Of a stretch of 45,374 nucleotides of DNA, positions 35,827-44,903 are shown in pieces. Origin of the DNA: JAGOUN01 sp040389005 (GTDB taxonomy: Bacteria; Pseudomonadota; Gammaproteobacteria; JAGOUN01); assembly GCA_040389005.1 (NCBI GenBank), contig JAZKAS010000030.1:1-45374 (forward strand). The letters are read 5' to 3'. The notes beneath the pieces are model-generated. The model was not told the origin of the DNA and did not search any database. It saw only the letters and a program-made list of their open reading frames with translations. A program made the translations under genes and the position numbers. The first letter of the stretch is position 1. Every line of letters starts with the position of its first letter.

Positions 35827-36417
35827 TCAATTATATTGAAACACTCTCACAACCTTCACAACACCCGAAACATGCTGCGCAATATCCGTCGCAATACTTG
35901 CTTGTTCTTGGCTTACAACACCCATCAAGAATACTGTACCAGCAACGGTAACGACTTGAATTTCACTCGATTCTAGGCTGTCTGTGGCAACCATTTGCGT
36001 TTTGATCTTCGCCGTAATGTAAGAATCATTCATGCGTGATAATGTAGAAGGTTTGCCGCTCACGACCACTTGATTATACAGCTTCACAATGCCCGGTACG
36101 GTTTTAGCAATTGTAGACACCTGTTCCTGTAACGTTTGTGTTGGAACATCACCGGCAAGCAAAACAACACCATTAAAAGTAGCCACTACAATATGCCCGC
36201 TGCTTTCAATTTCTGCATTATCATTTAAACGATCTTCAATTTTTTCTGTGATAGCTTTGTCATCCGCGCTCTCTTTGGCGGTTCGTTTATCAAAAACTAC
36301 TGCACCTGCAGCTGCGGCACCCACAGCAGCACCGGCTACAAAAATACAGCTTTGCATGCTCGCACCCAGTAAAGTTAGGCTTAATGCCGTGGTTAGAAAT
36401 TTTAATTTAAGTCTCAT
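35827..36417 (-). CDS. dolP: BON-domain outer-membrane lipoprotein DolP-like
   Basis: This protein of 196 residues has a signal peptide with a weak lipobox (MQSC near residue 24), then two BON domains at about 55-125 and 130-196. The GHIVVATFNGVVLLAGDVPT and IQVVTVAGTVFLMGVVS segments carry the typical Gly/Val pattern. E. coli DolP supports outer-membrane integrity. It is the last gene of the lpoA-yraN-diaA-dolP cluster, 2 bp after diaA. Confidence 0.92.
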   Translation of the reverse strand: MRLKLKFLTTALSLTLLGASMQSCIFVAGAAVGAAAAGAVVFDKRTAKESADDKAITEKIEDRLNDNAEIESSGHIVVATFNGVVLLAGDVPTQTLQEQVSTIAKTVPGIVKLYNQVVVSGKPSTLSRMNDSYITAKIKTQMVATDSLESSEIQVVTVAGTVFLMGVVSQEQASIATDIAQHVSGVVKVVRVFQYN

Positions 36418-36419
36418 GA

Positions 36420-37013
36420 TTAATTTCCTTGTCCAAATAATTTAAAGTCTATTAGATCACAGATGCAGTGAATAATTAAGAGATGAACTTCTTGAATGCG
36501 TGCAGTAACGTCTGATGGCACTCTTAGTTCCAGATCTTGTGCGGAAAGCAGTGGAGCCATTTTGCCGCCATCTTTACCTGTTAAAGTAATCACGACCATA
36601 TTTTTTTCATGCGCGGCATGAATAGCTTGAAGAATATTGCCAGAATTACCGCTAGTTGAAATCGCGAGTAAAATATCGCCCGCTTGGCCTAAAGCACGAA
36701 TTTGTTTAGCGAATATTTCATTGTACGCATAATCATTAGCAATGGCAGTAATTGTCGGCGTATCGGTCGTTAAAGCGATTGCTGGTAAACTTGGGCGTTC
36801 GGTATCAAAACGATTCAACATTTCAGACGAAAAATGCTGTGAATCACATGCAGAACCCCCGTTACCACAGCTTAAAATTTTACGATCCGCAAGCAGGGCC
36901 GAGACTATTTTATCAGCTGCCTCGGCAATGAGCCGTGGTAAATGTTCAGACGATCGAATTTTTGTCTCGATACTATCACTAAAATTTTGCTGTACGCGTT
37001 GACTGATATCCAT
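36420..37013 (-). CDS. diaA: DnaA initiator-associating protein DiaA (SIS domain)
   Basis: From ATG 37013, the protein has about 197 residues, as E. coli DiaA has 196; the open frame runs further up to 37058. The SIS fold shows LSCGNGGSACDSQHFSSEML and LLAISTSGNSGNILQAIHAA. DiaA binds DnaA to promote initiation at oriC; the related GmhA works in heptose synthesis. Position beside yraN and dolP favours DiaA. Confidence 0.92.
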   Translation of the reverse strand: MDISQRVQQNFSDSIETKIRSSEHLPRLIAEAADKIVSALLADRKILSCGNGGSACDSQHFSSEMLNRFDTERPSLPAIALTTDTPTITAIANDYAYNEIFAKQIRALGQAGDILLAISTSGNSGNILQAIHAAHEKNMVVITLTGKDGGKMAPLLSAQDLELRVPSDVTARIQEVHLLIIHCICDLIDFKLFGQGN

Positions 37014-37024
37014 GAATTCCTTAA

Positions 37025-37408
37025 TTAATACGGCTCTTGAAAAGCATTTTTTTGCCAATTAAATAGAGTATCGCCATTGTATGTGGAAGCGCCGATAATA
37101 TCAAATCGATACGAAAACTGCTGATATTGAGGATGTTTCATGATAAAAAATTGCGCGGTTTTATAAATGCGACGTTGCTTTGTTGGTGTCACGGATTCAA
37201 GCGCATTGCCATAACCTTTGTCGTTTCGATAACGTACTTCAAAAAAAATCAGCGTGTCTTTGTCAGTGCCAATTAAATCAATTTCGCCCATTTTTGAATA
37301 AAAATTACAGCAAATAATCGTAATTTTTTGTTTGATTAAAAAATCATGGCACGCGTTTTCAATTGCTTGCCCTTTAGCTCGGCGTGTTAAGAGGCGTTGG
37401 ACGCCCAT
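37025..37408 (-). CDS. yraN: YraN-family (UPF0102) nuclease-like protein
   Basis: The core motifs of the UPF0102 family are present: GEIDLIGTDKDTLIFFEVRYR (the PD-(D/E)xK-like site) and RRIYKTAQFFI. The ATG at 37408 gives 127 residues; a start at 37423 is also open. Either start overlaps the end of lpoA by 35 to 50 bases, as is common in this cluster. The cellular role is not established. Confidence 0.88.
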   Translation of the reverse strand: MGVQRLLTRRAKGQAIENACHDFLIKQKITIICCNFYSKMGEIDLIGTDKDTLIFFEVRYRNDKGYGNALESVTPTKQRRIYKTAQFFIMKHPQYQQFSYRFDIIGASTYNGDTLFNWQKNAFQEPY

Positions 37409-39092
37409 CTTTAAATTGTGCACAGACTAATTCTCTTTGTATGTCATGAGTGGCATCTACGGTTAAGTGGCCAGTAGCTCCCATAAGAGGGAAGTGCGGG
37501 AGGGTGTTTAAATGCGTTTGCTGCATTGCGAGAAGATAACTGTCTGCGCCCAAGAAGTAAAGTCTGTCATGCTGTATGGAGGTATTTGTAAGAATGGCCG
37601 GCATATCACAAAAATAAACATCATTTAAATCTTTATCATTATTGAGATTATTTGTGCCACCATAAACACTGGAAGTGGCAAAGACACTTAAATAATTGCC
37701 AGCGTAAAATTTGATAAACGGTCGAATTTGACGTGCAGATTGTGCATCAGCGCTTAAAAAAACCATATCCGCATCTTTACGAAAATAGGGTGTGCTCGTG
37801 ATGCGAATTTGTAATGCGGTATGTAAGGTACGTTGTCGCCATTGACTATCAGTGACGCCTAATAATGTCGCAATGCTTTTTGAAAAATCATCATGAGTTG
37901 CATAATCATAACGATCAACAACTTGGCCACCTAAACTTGTCCACGCTTGCATAAACGCGTGAGCAGTTTGTTCTCCTTTTGCCGTTTTGGGTGCGATAAT
38001 AATTGCGGAGCTTTTTCCTTGTCGCCATGCGAATTCTGCGGTTTGTCGTGCCTCATCTTCGGGTGAAAGCCCGAATTCAAGATGTGAGTTGGGAGTATTC
38101 ATAGAGGTGTAATTCAAACTAATAATGTGAGGTGAATCTTTGGCAATATTGAGCAATGATTCCGTGTCTTCTTTAGTTAAAGGCCCGAGAATCAGCTGAT
38201 CACCACTCGCTTGAATTTTTTCATAAATAGTAGAGATAGATTCTGCGTTGCTGTCATAAAAAGTAATGCGTTGATGAGTTTTTGCAGGCGATGCATAATA
38301 GGCGGCAAGCATGCCTTGTTGTACCGATTGGCCCAGGGTCGCATAATTGCCCGACAAGGGTAAAATGACAGCGATTTTTTCTGTTGGGTTTTGTGAAGGA
38401 TTATTTAATTCTGCGAGCAAGTTATTCGCAGGATGTTGTGGGTAAGTCTGTTGCCATGACGTTATCGTGCGTTTTAGCGCAGGGTAATTATTCGCATTAT
38501 GTTGTGCGATTTGTGCTAGTGCCAGCCAACCAGCGATTGTCGTATTTGTTTGTTGCGCATGAAGATCAGCAGGATCGACCATTAATAATTTAGTCCAAAT
38601 AATAGCGCTCTCTGAATTATCATTAATATCGGCTAAGGCACTTAATAAGATTTGATTCGTACGATAAAGTGCTTGGCTGCGTAATTGCGTTAAATAATGT
38701 AGTTGCGCGGGATTCGTCAAAAGCGCAGGCTCTAATTGATTTAACCACGTCATCGCTTGTTTGGGGTTGCCGGTTAAAAGAGCTAGCTTAGTTTGTAGTA
38801 TAATAAGATTAGTTTGAAGCGCTGGATTCGTATCGTTGCTCGATGTTAATAGCGCAAGCTGTTGTTGCGCGGCGTCATAATTGCCATTGTTTAAATCATG
38901 ATCTATTGATTGCAAATCATCCATTTGAGCAGCGATAGGTGTTGCCTGTGCTTCAGTGGGTGCTGCGTATAGTTCTGTTGGGACAGCGACCGGATTTTTT
39001 GATACAGTACTCGACGAGCCCATGCATCCCATTAAACTTGCCACCAGAGTGGTTAGCAGAAAAAATCGGCACGAATCATAAAAACGTATCAT
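37374..39092 (-). CDS. lpoA: Penicillin-binding protein activator LpoA (lipoprotein)
   Basis: This is a 572-residue protein. A lipoprotein signal ends in LMGC with C23. The N-terminal TPR-like half is Gln/Ala/Leu-rich. The C-terminal half resembles a periplasmic ligand-binding fold (KIAVILPLSGNYATLGQSVQ and LGPLTKEDTESLL). From the outer membrane LpoA activates the PBP1A peptidoglycan synthase. It is divergent from rsmI by only 18 bp, so promoters of one or both must lie inside the coding regions. Confidence 0.94.
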   Translation of the reverse strand: MIRFYDSCRFFLLTTLVASLMGCMGSSSTVSKNPVAVPTELYAAPTEAQATPIAAQMDDLQSIDHDLNNGNYDAAQQQLALLTSSNDTNPALQTNLIILQTKLALLTGNPKQAMTWLNQLEPALLTNPAQLHYLTQLRSQALYRTNQILLSALADINDNSESAIIWTKLLMVDPADLHAQQTNTTIAGWLALAQIAQHNANNYPALKRTITSWQQTYPQHPANNLLAELNNPSQNPTEKIAVILPLSGNYATLGQSVQQGMLAAYYASPAKTHQRITFYDSNAESISTIYEKIQASGDQLILGPLTKEDTESLLNIAKDSPHIISLNYTSMNTPNSHLEFGLSPEDEARQTAEFAWRQGKSSAIIIAPKTAKGEQTAHAFMQAWTSLGGQVVDRYDYATHDDFSKSIATLLGVTDSQWRQRTLHTALQIRITSTPYFRKDADMVFLSADAQSARQIRPFIKFYAGNYLSVFATSSVYGGTNNLNNDKDLNDVYFCDMPAILTNTSIQHDRLYFLGADSYLLAMQQTHLNTLPHFPLMGATGHLTVDATHDIQRELVCAQFKDGRPTPLNTPS

Positions 39093-39110
39093 TGAATTAA
39101 GGCCAACATC

Positions 39111-39950
39111 ATGACAAATAGAGGTAAATTATACATCGTCGCTACCCCAATAGGCAATTTAGGTGATATGACCTTTCGCGCGGTGGAAATACTCAAAAAC
39201 GTTGATACTATTCTCGCGGAAGATACACGTCATTGCGCGCGATTATTGAGTCATTATCAAATTTCGACGAAAGCGTGGTCGATGCATAATTTTAATGAAG
39301 CCGCACAAGCAGAAAAAATACTCGAACATTTATTAAATGGCCAATCGTTTGCGGTGATTAGCGATGCCGGTACGCCACTCATTTCAGATCCCGGTTGGGC
39401 GATGGTTAAAATGGCACGTGATGCGGGTATTGATGTGATTGCGATTCCTGGAGCATGTGCATTGATTGCGGCATTGAGTATTGCAGGATTACCGACACAA
39501 CAATTTCATTTTTTTGGATTTCTGCCCGTAAAATCATCTGCCCGACAAACGATTTTAAAGCAAGTAAGTAACTACGAAGGTACGCTTGCGTTTTATGAAT
39601 CTCCGCATCGGCTCATTGAAATGTTAGAAGATTGTCAGCAGGTATTTGGCAATGAACGCGTGTGTTGCATTGTTAAAGAGCTTACAAAAATATTTGAAAC
39701 TGTTCGAGTTGGGCCTGCGGCAGAATTATTAAGGTGGTTGAATGAAAAACCGGAGCATTTGAAAGGGGAGTTTGTGGTTTTGATTGCGCCGTCCAATAGC
39801 TTTGAAAAAGATATGGCGGAAGCTGCTGCGAAAACATTATTAAAAACATTATTACAGCATTTACCCTTGAAAACAGCAGTAAAAGTAGTTTCTGAGCATT
39901 ACGCTTTAAACAAAAACGCATTATATGACTTTGGTTTAAAAGTAAAATAA
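39111..39950 (+). CDS. rsmI: 16S rRNA (cytidine(1402)-2'-O)-methyltransferase
   Basis: This protein of 279 residues matches RsmI: LYIVATPIGNLGDMTFRAVE, ILAEDTRHCARLLSHY, and the SAM region ISDAGTPLISDPGW and IPGACALIAALSIAGLP. It methylates the ribose of C1402 in the decoding centre. The pairing with lpoA is the same as in E. coli. Confidence 0.97.
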   Translation: MTNRGKLYIVATPIGNLGDMTFRAVEILKNVDTILAEDTRHCARLLSHYQISTKAWSMHNFNEAAQAEKILEHLLNGQSFAVISDAGTPLISDPGWAMVKMARDAGIDVIAIPGACALIAALSIAGLPTQQFHFFGFLPVKSSARQTILKQVSNYEGTLAFYESPHRLIEMLEDCQQVFGNERVCCIVKELTKIFETVRVGPAAELLRWLNEKPEHLKGEFVVLIAPSNSFEKDMAEAAAKTLLKTLLQHLPLKTAVKVVSEHYALNKNALYDFGLKVK

Positions 39951-39961
39951 TGTTTTTTTAC

Positions 39962-40828
39962 CTATCCATTGCTGGAAGAAGACTTGGAGCTACGTGGTGA
40001 TGCCCACTCTTTAGTTTCTTCGCATACGGATGTTTGAGCGTCTTCTAGTTTTTTAATAAATTCAGTGGATAAATAGTTTCTTGTCTGACCATCAAGAAAA
40101 TCATCTAATGTTAAGTTGTTATTCTTTAATGCCATCGTGACTAAGGTTATTAGATCTTCGTTTGGAGATTTTTCTAGAACATCAAGTGCAGATTTTGCAA
40201 CATTATATTTTTTTGTTTCGCGAGGAGGCATGTCGGGCGTGGAAATAAAATAATAATACCATTCTTTTCGTGTTTTAACTTGCCCATAATGATCCATAAA
40301 TTCTTTTAAATCTTCAATGTCAAGATGCGCTGGGTTATATTCGGAATGTGCAGTTTGAGTAAAGAATCTTTCTGGCTCTTTGAAAAAATTTACCAAAAGA
40401 CTAAACATTCTCATAAGGTTTGTTCTTTCTGTGATGGTGTATTCTTTGAGTATAGAGTTGGTTTCAAAATGCTGCTCTGCTCTTGCGGGAAAGTGCGCCA
40501 TTTCATAAGCAAAAAAGCATTTTTCTAAAGTAGAGTTTCGCAGAAAACAATTAGGATCGCAGTTTTTTGATGCCAGTTCAAGTAGCTGCGTCGTGATGTT
40601 ATGTAGCACGTTTTCGTTCAGCTTTAGTGCAATATTCAGTGTGAAATCTTTTATCGCATCGAGTAAGCTATGATTATTTTCCGTGACATCGGCGTTAGGG
40701 TCGACATATCCTTGCGATTTTTGAAAGACACCAGGTTCTAGCAGTTCTTTCAATTCATCTTCAGTTATGCTGCCATCAATTAATTTTTGGCCATAGAGCT
40801 CAATTAATCTAGAGGTATTTTTTAGCAT
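39962..40828 (-). CDS. Helical protein of unknown function
   Basis: This 288-residue protein was not recognised. It has no signal peptide or membrane segment. It is mostly predicted helical by eye, with paired Leu and acid residues (EDELKELLEPG, LVNFFKEPERFF). The tail is Glu- then Ser-rich: CEETKEWASPRSSKSSSSNG. Glu-rich C-terminal tails are reminiscent of Dot/Icm secretion signals, but this is weak. It is the only clearly accessory gene between rsmI and pfp. Confidence 0.65.
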   Translation of the reverse strand: MLKNTSRLIELYGQKLIDGSITEDELKELLEPGVFQKSQGYVDPNADVTENNHSLLDAIKDFTLNIALKLNENVLHNITTQLLELASKNCDPNCFLRNSTLEKCFFAYEMAHFPARAEQHFETNSILKEYTITERTNLMRMFSLLVNFFKEPERFFTQTAHSEYNPAHLDIEDLKEFMDHYGQVKTRKEWYYYFISTPDMPPRETKKYNVAKSALDVLEKSPNEDLITLVTMALKNNNLTLDDFLDGQTRNYLSTEFIKKLEDAQTSVCEETKEWASPRSSKSSSSNG

Positions 40829-40850
40829 AATTTTATTCCTTCTTATTTTT

Positions 40851-42104
40851 TTAAGCGCAGAATGAAGTTAACTTTTTCTCAATGAGTTGTCGATTAAGTC
40901 GTGTATAATTTGGTAAACCATGATGAAAAATGGGCGCATCTTCACCTTGAATAAGAGGCGATAAGTATTCGCGACATTTCTCAGTGATATGAAACCCTTC
41001 ACCATCAATATAATTACGCGGTAAAAATTTTTCTTGATTCGCAATATCGGCAAGATTTGCTTCACCAATATGCCATTGATACGGTGATGAACTATCGCGA
41101 ATGATGGTTGGCATCACAGCATTTTTTCCAGCGAGTAAAAATTCGACGGCAGATTTTCCTACGGCATAAGCGTGATCAAGATCAACTTTTGAGGCGAGAT
41201 GTCGTGCTGCACGTTGAAAATAATCTGGCACAGCCCAGTGATTTTTTAAATTCAAATTTTGTTTTATGAGTCCGGCAATCATTGAAGCGACACCGCCTAA
41301 TTGAGCGTGTCCAAATGCGTCAATTTCTTTTTTTTCTGATAGATGTTTTCCTGAAACATCTAAAATGCCTTCAGAAACACTGATCGTGCATAATCCATTT
41401 TTTCTGACGCATTCATCTACCTTGGCTAAAAATTTTTCTGGTTCAAATGTAATTTCAGGAAATAGAATAATATGCGGTTCTGGATTTTGTGCATCTTGTG
41501 CAATACCAGACGCGGCGGCGAGCCAACCGGTGTGTCGGCCCATAGTTTCCATGATAAAAACGCGCGTAGAACTGGAGGCCATTGAATTTAAATCTAGCCC
41601 AGCTTCTCGAATGGAAGTTGCTAAATATTTTCCTGCAGACGCAAATCCGGGGCTGCAATCGGTAAATGGTAGATCATTATCCACGGTTTTAGGAATGCCG
41701 ATGCATTGCAATGAATATCCCAATGATTGGCTAATCATTGAAATTTTATACGCAGTATCTTGTGAATCACCGCCGCCGTTATACAGAAAATAACCGATAT
41801 TATGTGCGTCAAAAACTTCAAGCAAACGTAAATATTGTTCGCGATGTGAGGCGATATCTTTGAGCTTATAACGACATGAACCGAAAGCTGAGGAAGGCGT
41901 ATAACGTAGGCCATTAATATTCGCTTGCGGTTCGGTATAAACATCAATGAGTTCTTCATTTAAAATACCGCTAATACCGTTTAAGCCTGCATATACTTTA
42001 CCAAAGTGAGTTGGATGTAATTTTGCTGTTTCAATTACCGCACGCGCAGATTCATTAATCACCGCGGTTGGGCCTCCGGATTGTGCGTAACAAATGTTTT
42101 TCAT
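40851..42104 (-). CDS. pfp: Pyrophosphate-dependent 6-phosphofructokinase
   Basis: This protein of 417 residues has the phosphofructokinase signatures. The GGGDS at 110-114 replaces the GGDG of ATP-using enzymes and marks the PPi type. PKTVDND at 138-144, METMGRHTGWLAA and the PEITFEP segment also fit. It transfers phosphate from PPi to fructose 6-phosphate reversibly. Its start overlaps the stop of the FixJ-like regulator as ATGA, so the two are translationally coupled. Confidence 0.94.
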   Translation of the reverse strand: MKNICYAQSGGPTAVINESARAVIETAKLHPTHFGKVYAGLNGISGILNEELIDVYTEPQANINGLRYTPSSAFGSCRYKLKDIASHREQYLRLLEVFDAHNIGYFLYNGGGDSQDTAYKISMISQSLGYSLQCIGIPKTVDNDLPFTDCSPGFASAGKYLATSIREAGLDLNSMASSSTRVFIMETMGRHTGWLAAASGIAQDAQNPEPHIILFPEITFEPEKFLAKVDECVRKNGLCTISVSEGILDVSGKHLSEKKEIDAFGHAQLGGVASMIAGLIKQNLNLKNHWAVPDYFQRAARHLASKVDLDHAYAVGKSAVEFLLAGKNAVMPTIIRDSSSPYQWHIGEANLADIANQEKFLPRNYIDGEGFHITEKCREYLSPLIQGEDAPIFHHGLPNYTRLNRQLIEKKLTSFCA

Positions 42105-42763
42105 GCGGGTTCCTTTAATAGCATTTCATCTTCTTTAATGAGATTAAATTTAACGGCTTGCGTGACAAGTTCAGATAATGAATTGGCTTGCATTTTACTC
42201 ATGATATTCGCGCGATGTGCTTCAATCGTTTTAAGCGTAATAGAAAGCACAGACGCCATGGTTTTGTTGGTCAGGCCGCGTAAGACATATTGAAATACTT
42301 CTTTTTCACGCGCGGTCAATTGCGTATACAAAGTATGTGCGCGATGCAAGCCTTCTTCAAACAGTCGATGGGTGTGATTGCTGTGTAATGCTTGATTAAC
42401 ACTTGCTACCAAAGTCGTGGTATCGACGGTTTTATGGAGAAAATCAATCGCGCCAAGTTTGATGGCTTTTACCGCAGTGCTAGTGTCTGGTTTCTCGCTT
42501 AAAAATATGACCGAAAGGCGGACGCCTTTTTTACGTAAAGTGCTTATTAATTCAACTCCCAGGCTTCCAGCGGCGCGTATGTCAATAATCAAACATCCGG
42601 GAATATCTTCTCGATAAAAATTGAAAAAGGTTTCTAAAAATGAGAATGTTTTTGTTAAAAACCCAATATTTTCAAGCTGCCACGATAAGTTGGACTTAAA
42701 AGCAGGGTCTTCATCAATAATAAATACCGTTGGTTTTAAAAATGTAGGTGCAGCATCAGACAT
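42101..42763 (-). CDS. FixJ-family response regulator
   Basis: This is a 220-residue regulator. The receiver has D17, E18 and D19, the phosphoacceptor D61 in CLIIDIRAAG, S89 and K111. A LuxR-type helix-turn-helix is at about 148-200 (LTAREKEVFQYVLRGLTNKT). No kinase gene is adjacent. The stop overlaps the pfp start, so it may control the PPi-glycolytic step or simply be carried with it. It is divergent from mpl. Confidence 0.92.
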   Translation of the reverse strand: MSDAAPTFLKPTVFIIDEDPAFKSNLSWQLENIGFLTKTFSFLETFFNFYREDIPGCLIIDIRAAGSLGVELISTLRKKGVRLSVIFLSEKPDTSTAVKAIKLGAIDFLHKTVDTTTLVASVNQALHSNHTHRLFEEGLHRAHTLYTQLTAREKEVFQYVLRGLTNKTMASVLSITLKTIEAHRANIMSKMQANSLSELVTQAVKFNLIKEDEMLLKEPA

Positions 42764-42836
42764 AACACTTGGTAGTTGAGAGTGTAGAAATGTACAATAA
42801 CCTAATTTTGAAACGCGGTCTAGTGTAGGGTGGGTA

Positions 42837-44180
42837 ATGAAAGTACATGTATTAGGAGCTTGCGGAACATTTATGGCGGGTATTGCTTATATTGCGCGCC
42901 AACTTGGTCATGAAGTGACCGGTATTGATCAAAATGTTTATCCGCCGATGAGTGATTTTTTGCGAAACCAAGGTATTACTTTGCTTTCGGGGTACGAGCA
43001 TTATCAGAATCAAGCACTCGCCACGCCAGATTATGTGATTGTCGGAAATGCGATGAGTCGTGGCAATCCTGCTGTGGAACATATGCTTGATCAGCGTTGG
43101 AAATATATCAGTGGCCCGCAATGGTTATATGAAAATGTATTATGTCATAAAAAAGTACTGGCGGTTTCTGGTACGCATGGAAAAACGACAACATCAAGCA
43201 TGTTAGCGTGGATATTAGAATACGCAGGGTTATCGCCTAGTTTTTTGATTGGCGGTATGCCGAAGAATTTTGATATTTCGGCGCGCATCACGAGTAGTGA
43301 TTATTTTGTGATTGAAGCAGATGAATACGACAGTGCATTTTTCGATAAGCGATCTAAATTTTTGCATTATCATCCCGAGACACTCATTATCAATAATATT
43401 GAATTTGATCATGCGGATATTTTTTCGAATCTAGACGATATTAAAAAACAATTTCATTATTTATTGCGGACTGTTCCGCGCGCCGGAACGGTGATTTATC
43501 CGCATCAAGATAAAGTGGTTATGGATTTATTTGCAATGGGATTATGGAGTCAATCAGAATCGTTTGGATTTGAGAATGATGCAAAATGGACGCCAGAAAT
43601 TTTTGCGACTTTAGGTGATTCACTTGAAACAATGCTGCCATTATTAGGGCAACATAATCGTTCGAATGCACTTGCGGCAATTGCGGCGGCGCATTCTGTT
43701 GGTGTAGACATTTCTGTTGCTGTAAAAGCCTTAACGGAATTTCAAGGTGTTAAAAGACGCTTAGAAAAAATTGCGACAGTCGGGTTAATTGAAATTTTTG
43801 AAGATTTTGCGCATCATCCTACGGCGATTCAAACGACATTAGCTGGCTTAAGAAAACATCGGCCTGAAGGGCGTTTAATTGCGTTATTAGAATTGGCTTC
43901 TTATACGATGCGAGCGGGGGTTCATAAAAACAGTTTGATTCCAGCGTTAACGCTTGCTGATGAAATTCATATTTTGCAAACGGCTGTCCCACATGAGTTT
44001 GATGTTCCAGAATCTCGAAAAGATTTATTTTATCATGCTAATGTCGATGCAATGATTGCGAAAGTGTCTCAAAACATACAGCCTAAAGACACGATTATCA
44101 TTATGAGTAACCGTGACTTTGGAAGTATATATACAAAACTGCCAACACAGCTTTATTCAAATTCTCGTAACATGGCTTGA
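42837..44180 (+). CDS. mpl: UDP-N-acetylmuramate:L-alanyl-gamma-D-glutamyl-meso-diaminopimelate ligase
   Basis: This protein of 447 residues is a Mur ligase: MKVHVLGACGTFMAGIAYIA at the N terminus and ATP loop VSGTHGKTTTSSM at about 110-122. EADEYDSAFFDKRSKF and EDFAHHPTAI fit the Mpl group. It recycles the murein tripeptide released during growth. Its last 28 bases overlap the convergent CBS gene. Confidence 0.95.
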   Translation: MKVHVLGACGTFMAGIAYIARQLGHEVTGIDQNVYPPMSDFLRNQGITLLSGYEHYQNQALATPDYVIVGNAMSRGNPAVEHMLDQRWKYISGPQWLYENVLCHKKVLAVSGTHGKTTTSSMLAWILEYAGLSPSFLIGGMPKNFDISARITSSDYFVIEADEYDSAFFDKRSKFLHYHPETLIINNIEFDHADIFSNLDDIKKQFHYLLRTVPRAGTVIYPHQDKVVMDLFAMGLWSQSESFGFENDAKWTPEIFATLGDSLETMLPLLGQHNRSNALAAIAAAHSVGVDISVAVKALTEFQGVKRRLEKIATVGLIEIFEDFAHHPTAIQTTLAGLRKHRPEGRLIALLELASYTMRAGVHKNSLIPALTLADEIHILQTAVPHEFDVPESRKDLFYHANVDAMIAKVSQNIQPKDTIIIMSNRDFGSIYTKLPTQLYSNSRNMA

Positions 44181-44770
44181 AGTTCTTGAATGGTCGACGC
44201 GCCCACGGCATTTCCTGCTGTGTTGCTTAAACTGAGTGTTCGGCTAATGCGCGAGGCAGAAAAATATCCTTGGATGCGATGTTTTCCTTGTGTATCCGTT
44301 TTGATGACTAAAGCATAGTGACGTTGGTGTTTTTTAAATGTTTCAACTAAGTTGCCAATTTTTGCGGTCTTAAGAGCGTCATAATCAAGGCACAATACTT
44401 GTTCAATCGGTAACATAATGGTCGCAACATGAATCTCAGAATGTTTAACCCGACCTTCCTGGATAATTTGATAAGGTCTTTCGCCGTGCAGGGCTTGAGA
44501 GCTAATCATGCCGATAACATGCTTGTTCGCATCAACAACAAGCAATAAATGTACATTATTCGCTTTCATTTCTAATTGTGCTTCGTCAATTGATTGTTTT
44601 GCATAGATTGTGACGGAGCGTTGCACTTGAAAGTCCACAAACACGCTAAATACCGAGTCATCAATATGGATAAGCTCGGGTAGTGTTGGTGGATGTGCTA
44701 TTTCAACTCCAAGTGGAAGAGAAGTCGTTTTGATGCTGTCGTATTGCTTGCCCAAGATGCTTTGCCCCAT
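44153..44770 (-). CDS. CBS-domain protein
   Basis: This protein of 205 residues has a tandem CBS pair. The first repeat is clear (VTIYAKQSIDEAQLEMKANN then LLLVVDANKHVIGMISS), the second less so (HYALVIKTDTQGKHRIQGYF). No catalytic domain is attached. CBS modules bind adenine nucleotides and may act as a regulatory protein. The 3' end overlaps mpl on the other strand. Confidence 0.85.
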   Translation of the reverse strand: MGQSILGKQYDSIKTTSLPLGVEIAHPPTLPELIHIDDSVFSVFVDFQVQRSVTIYAKQSIDEAQLEMKANNVHLLLVVDANKHVIGMISSQALHGERPYQIIQEGRVKHSEIHVATIMLPIEQVLCLDYDALKTAKIGNLVETFKKHQRHYALVIKTDTQGKHRIQGYFSASRISRTLSLSNTAGNAVGASTIQELQAMLREFE

Positions 44771-44903
44771 AGAGTGTTAAAAATCAAACATTCTACCATG
44801 TCCGGGCTAGGGTGAAAAGTGATTGTCTTCAACGCACACAGTTAAGATTGTATTAATATTTATCAACTATAGTACACATAATTTTTATAATAATAAGTTT
44901 AGT

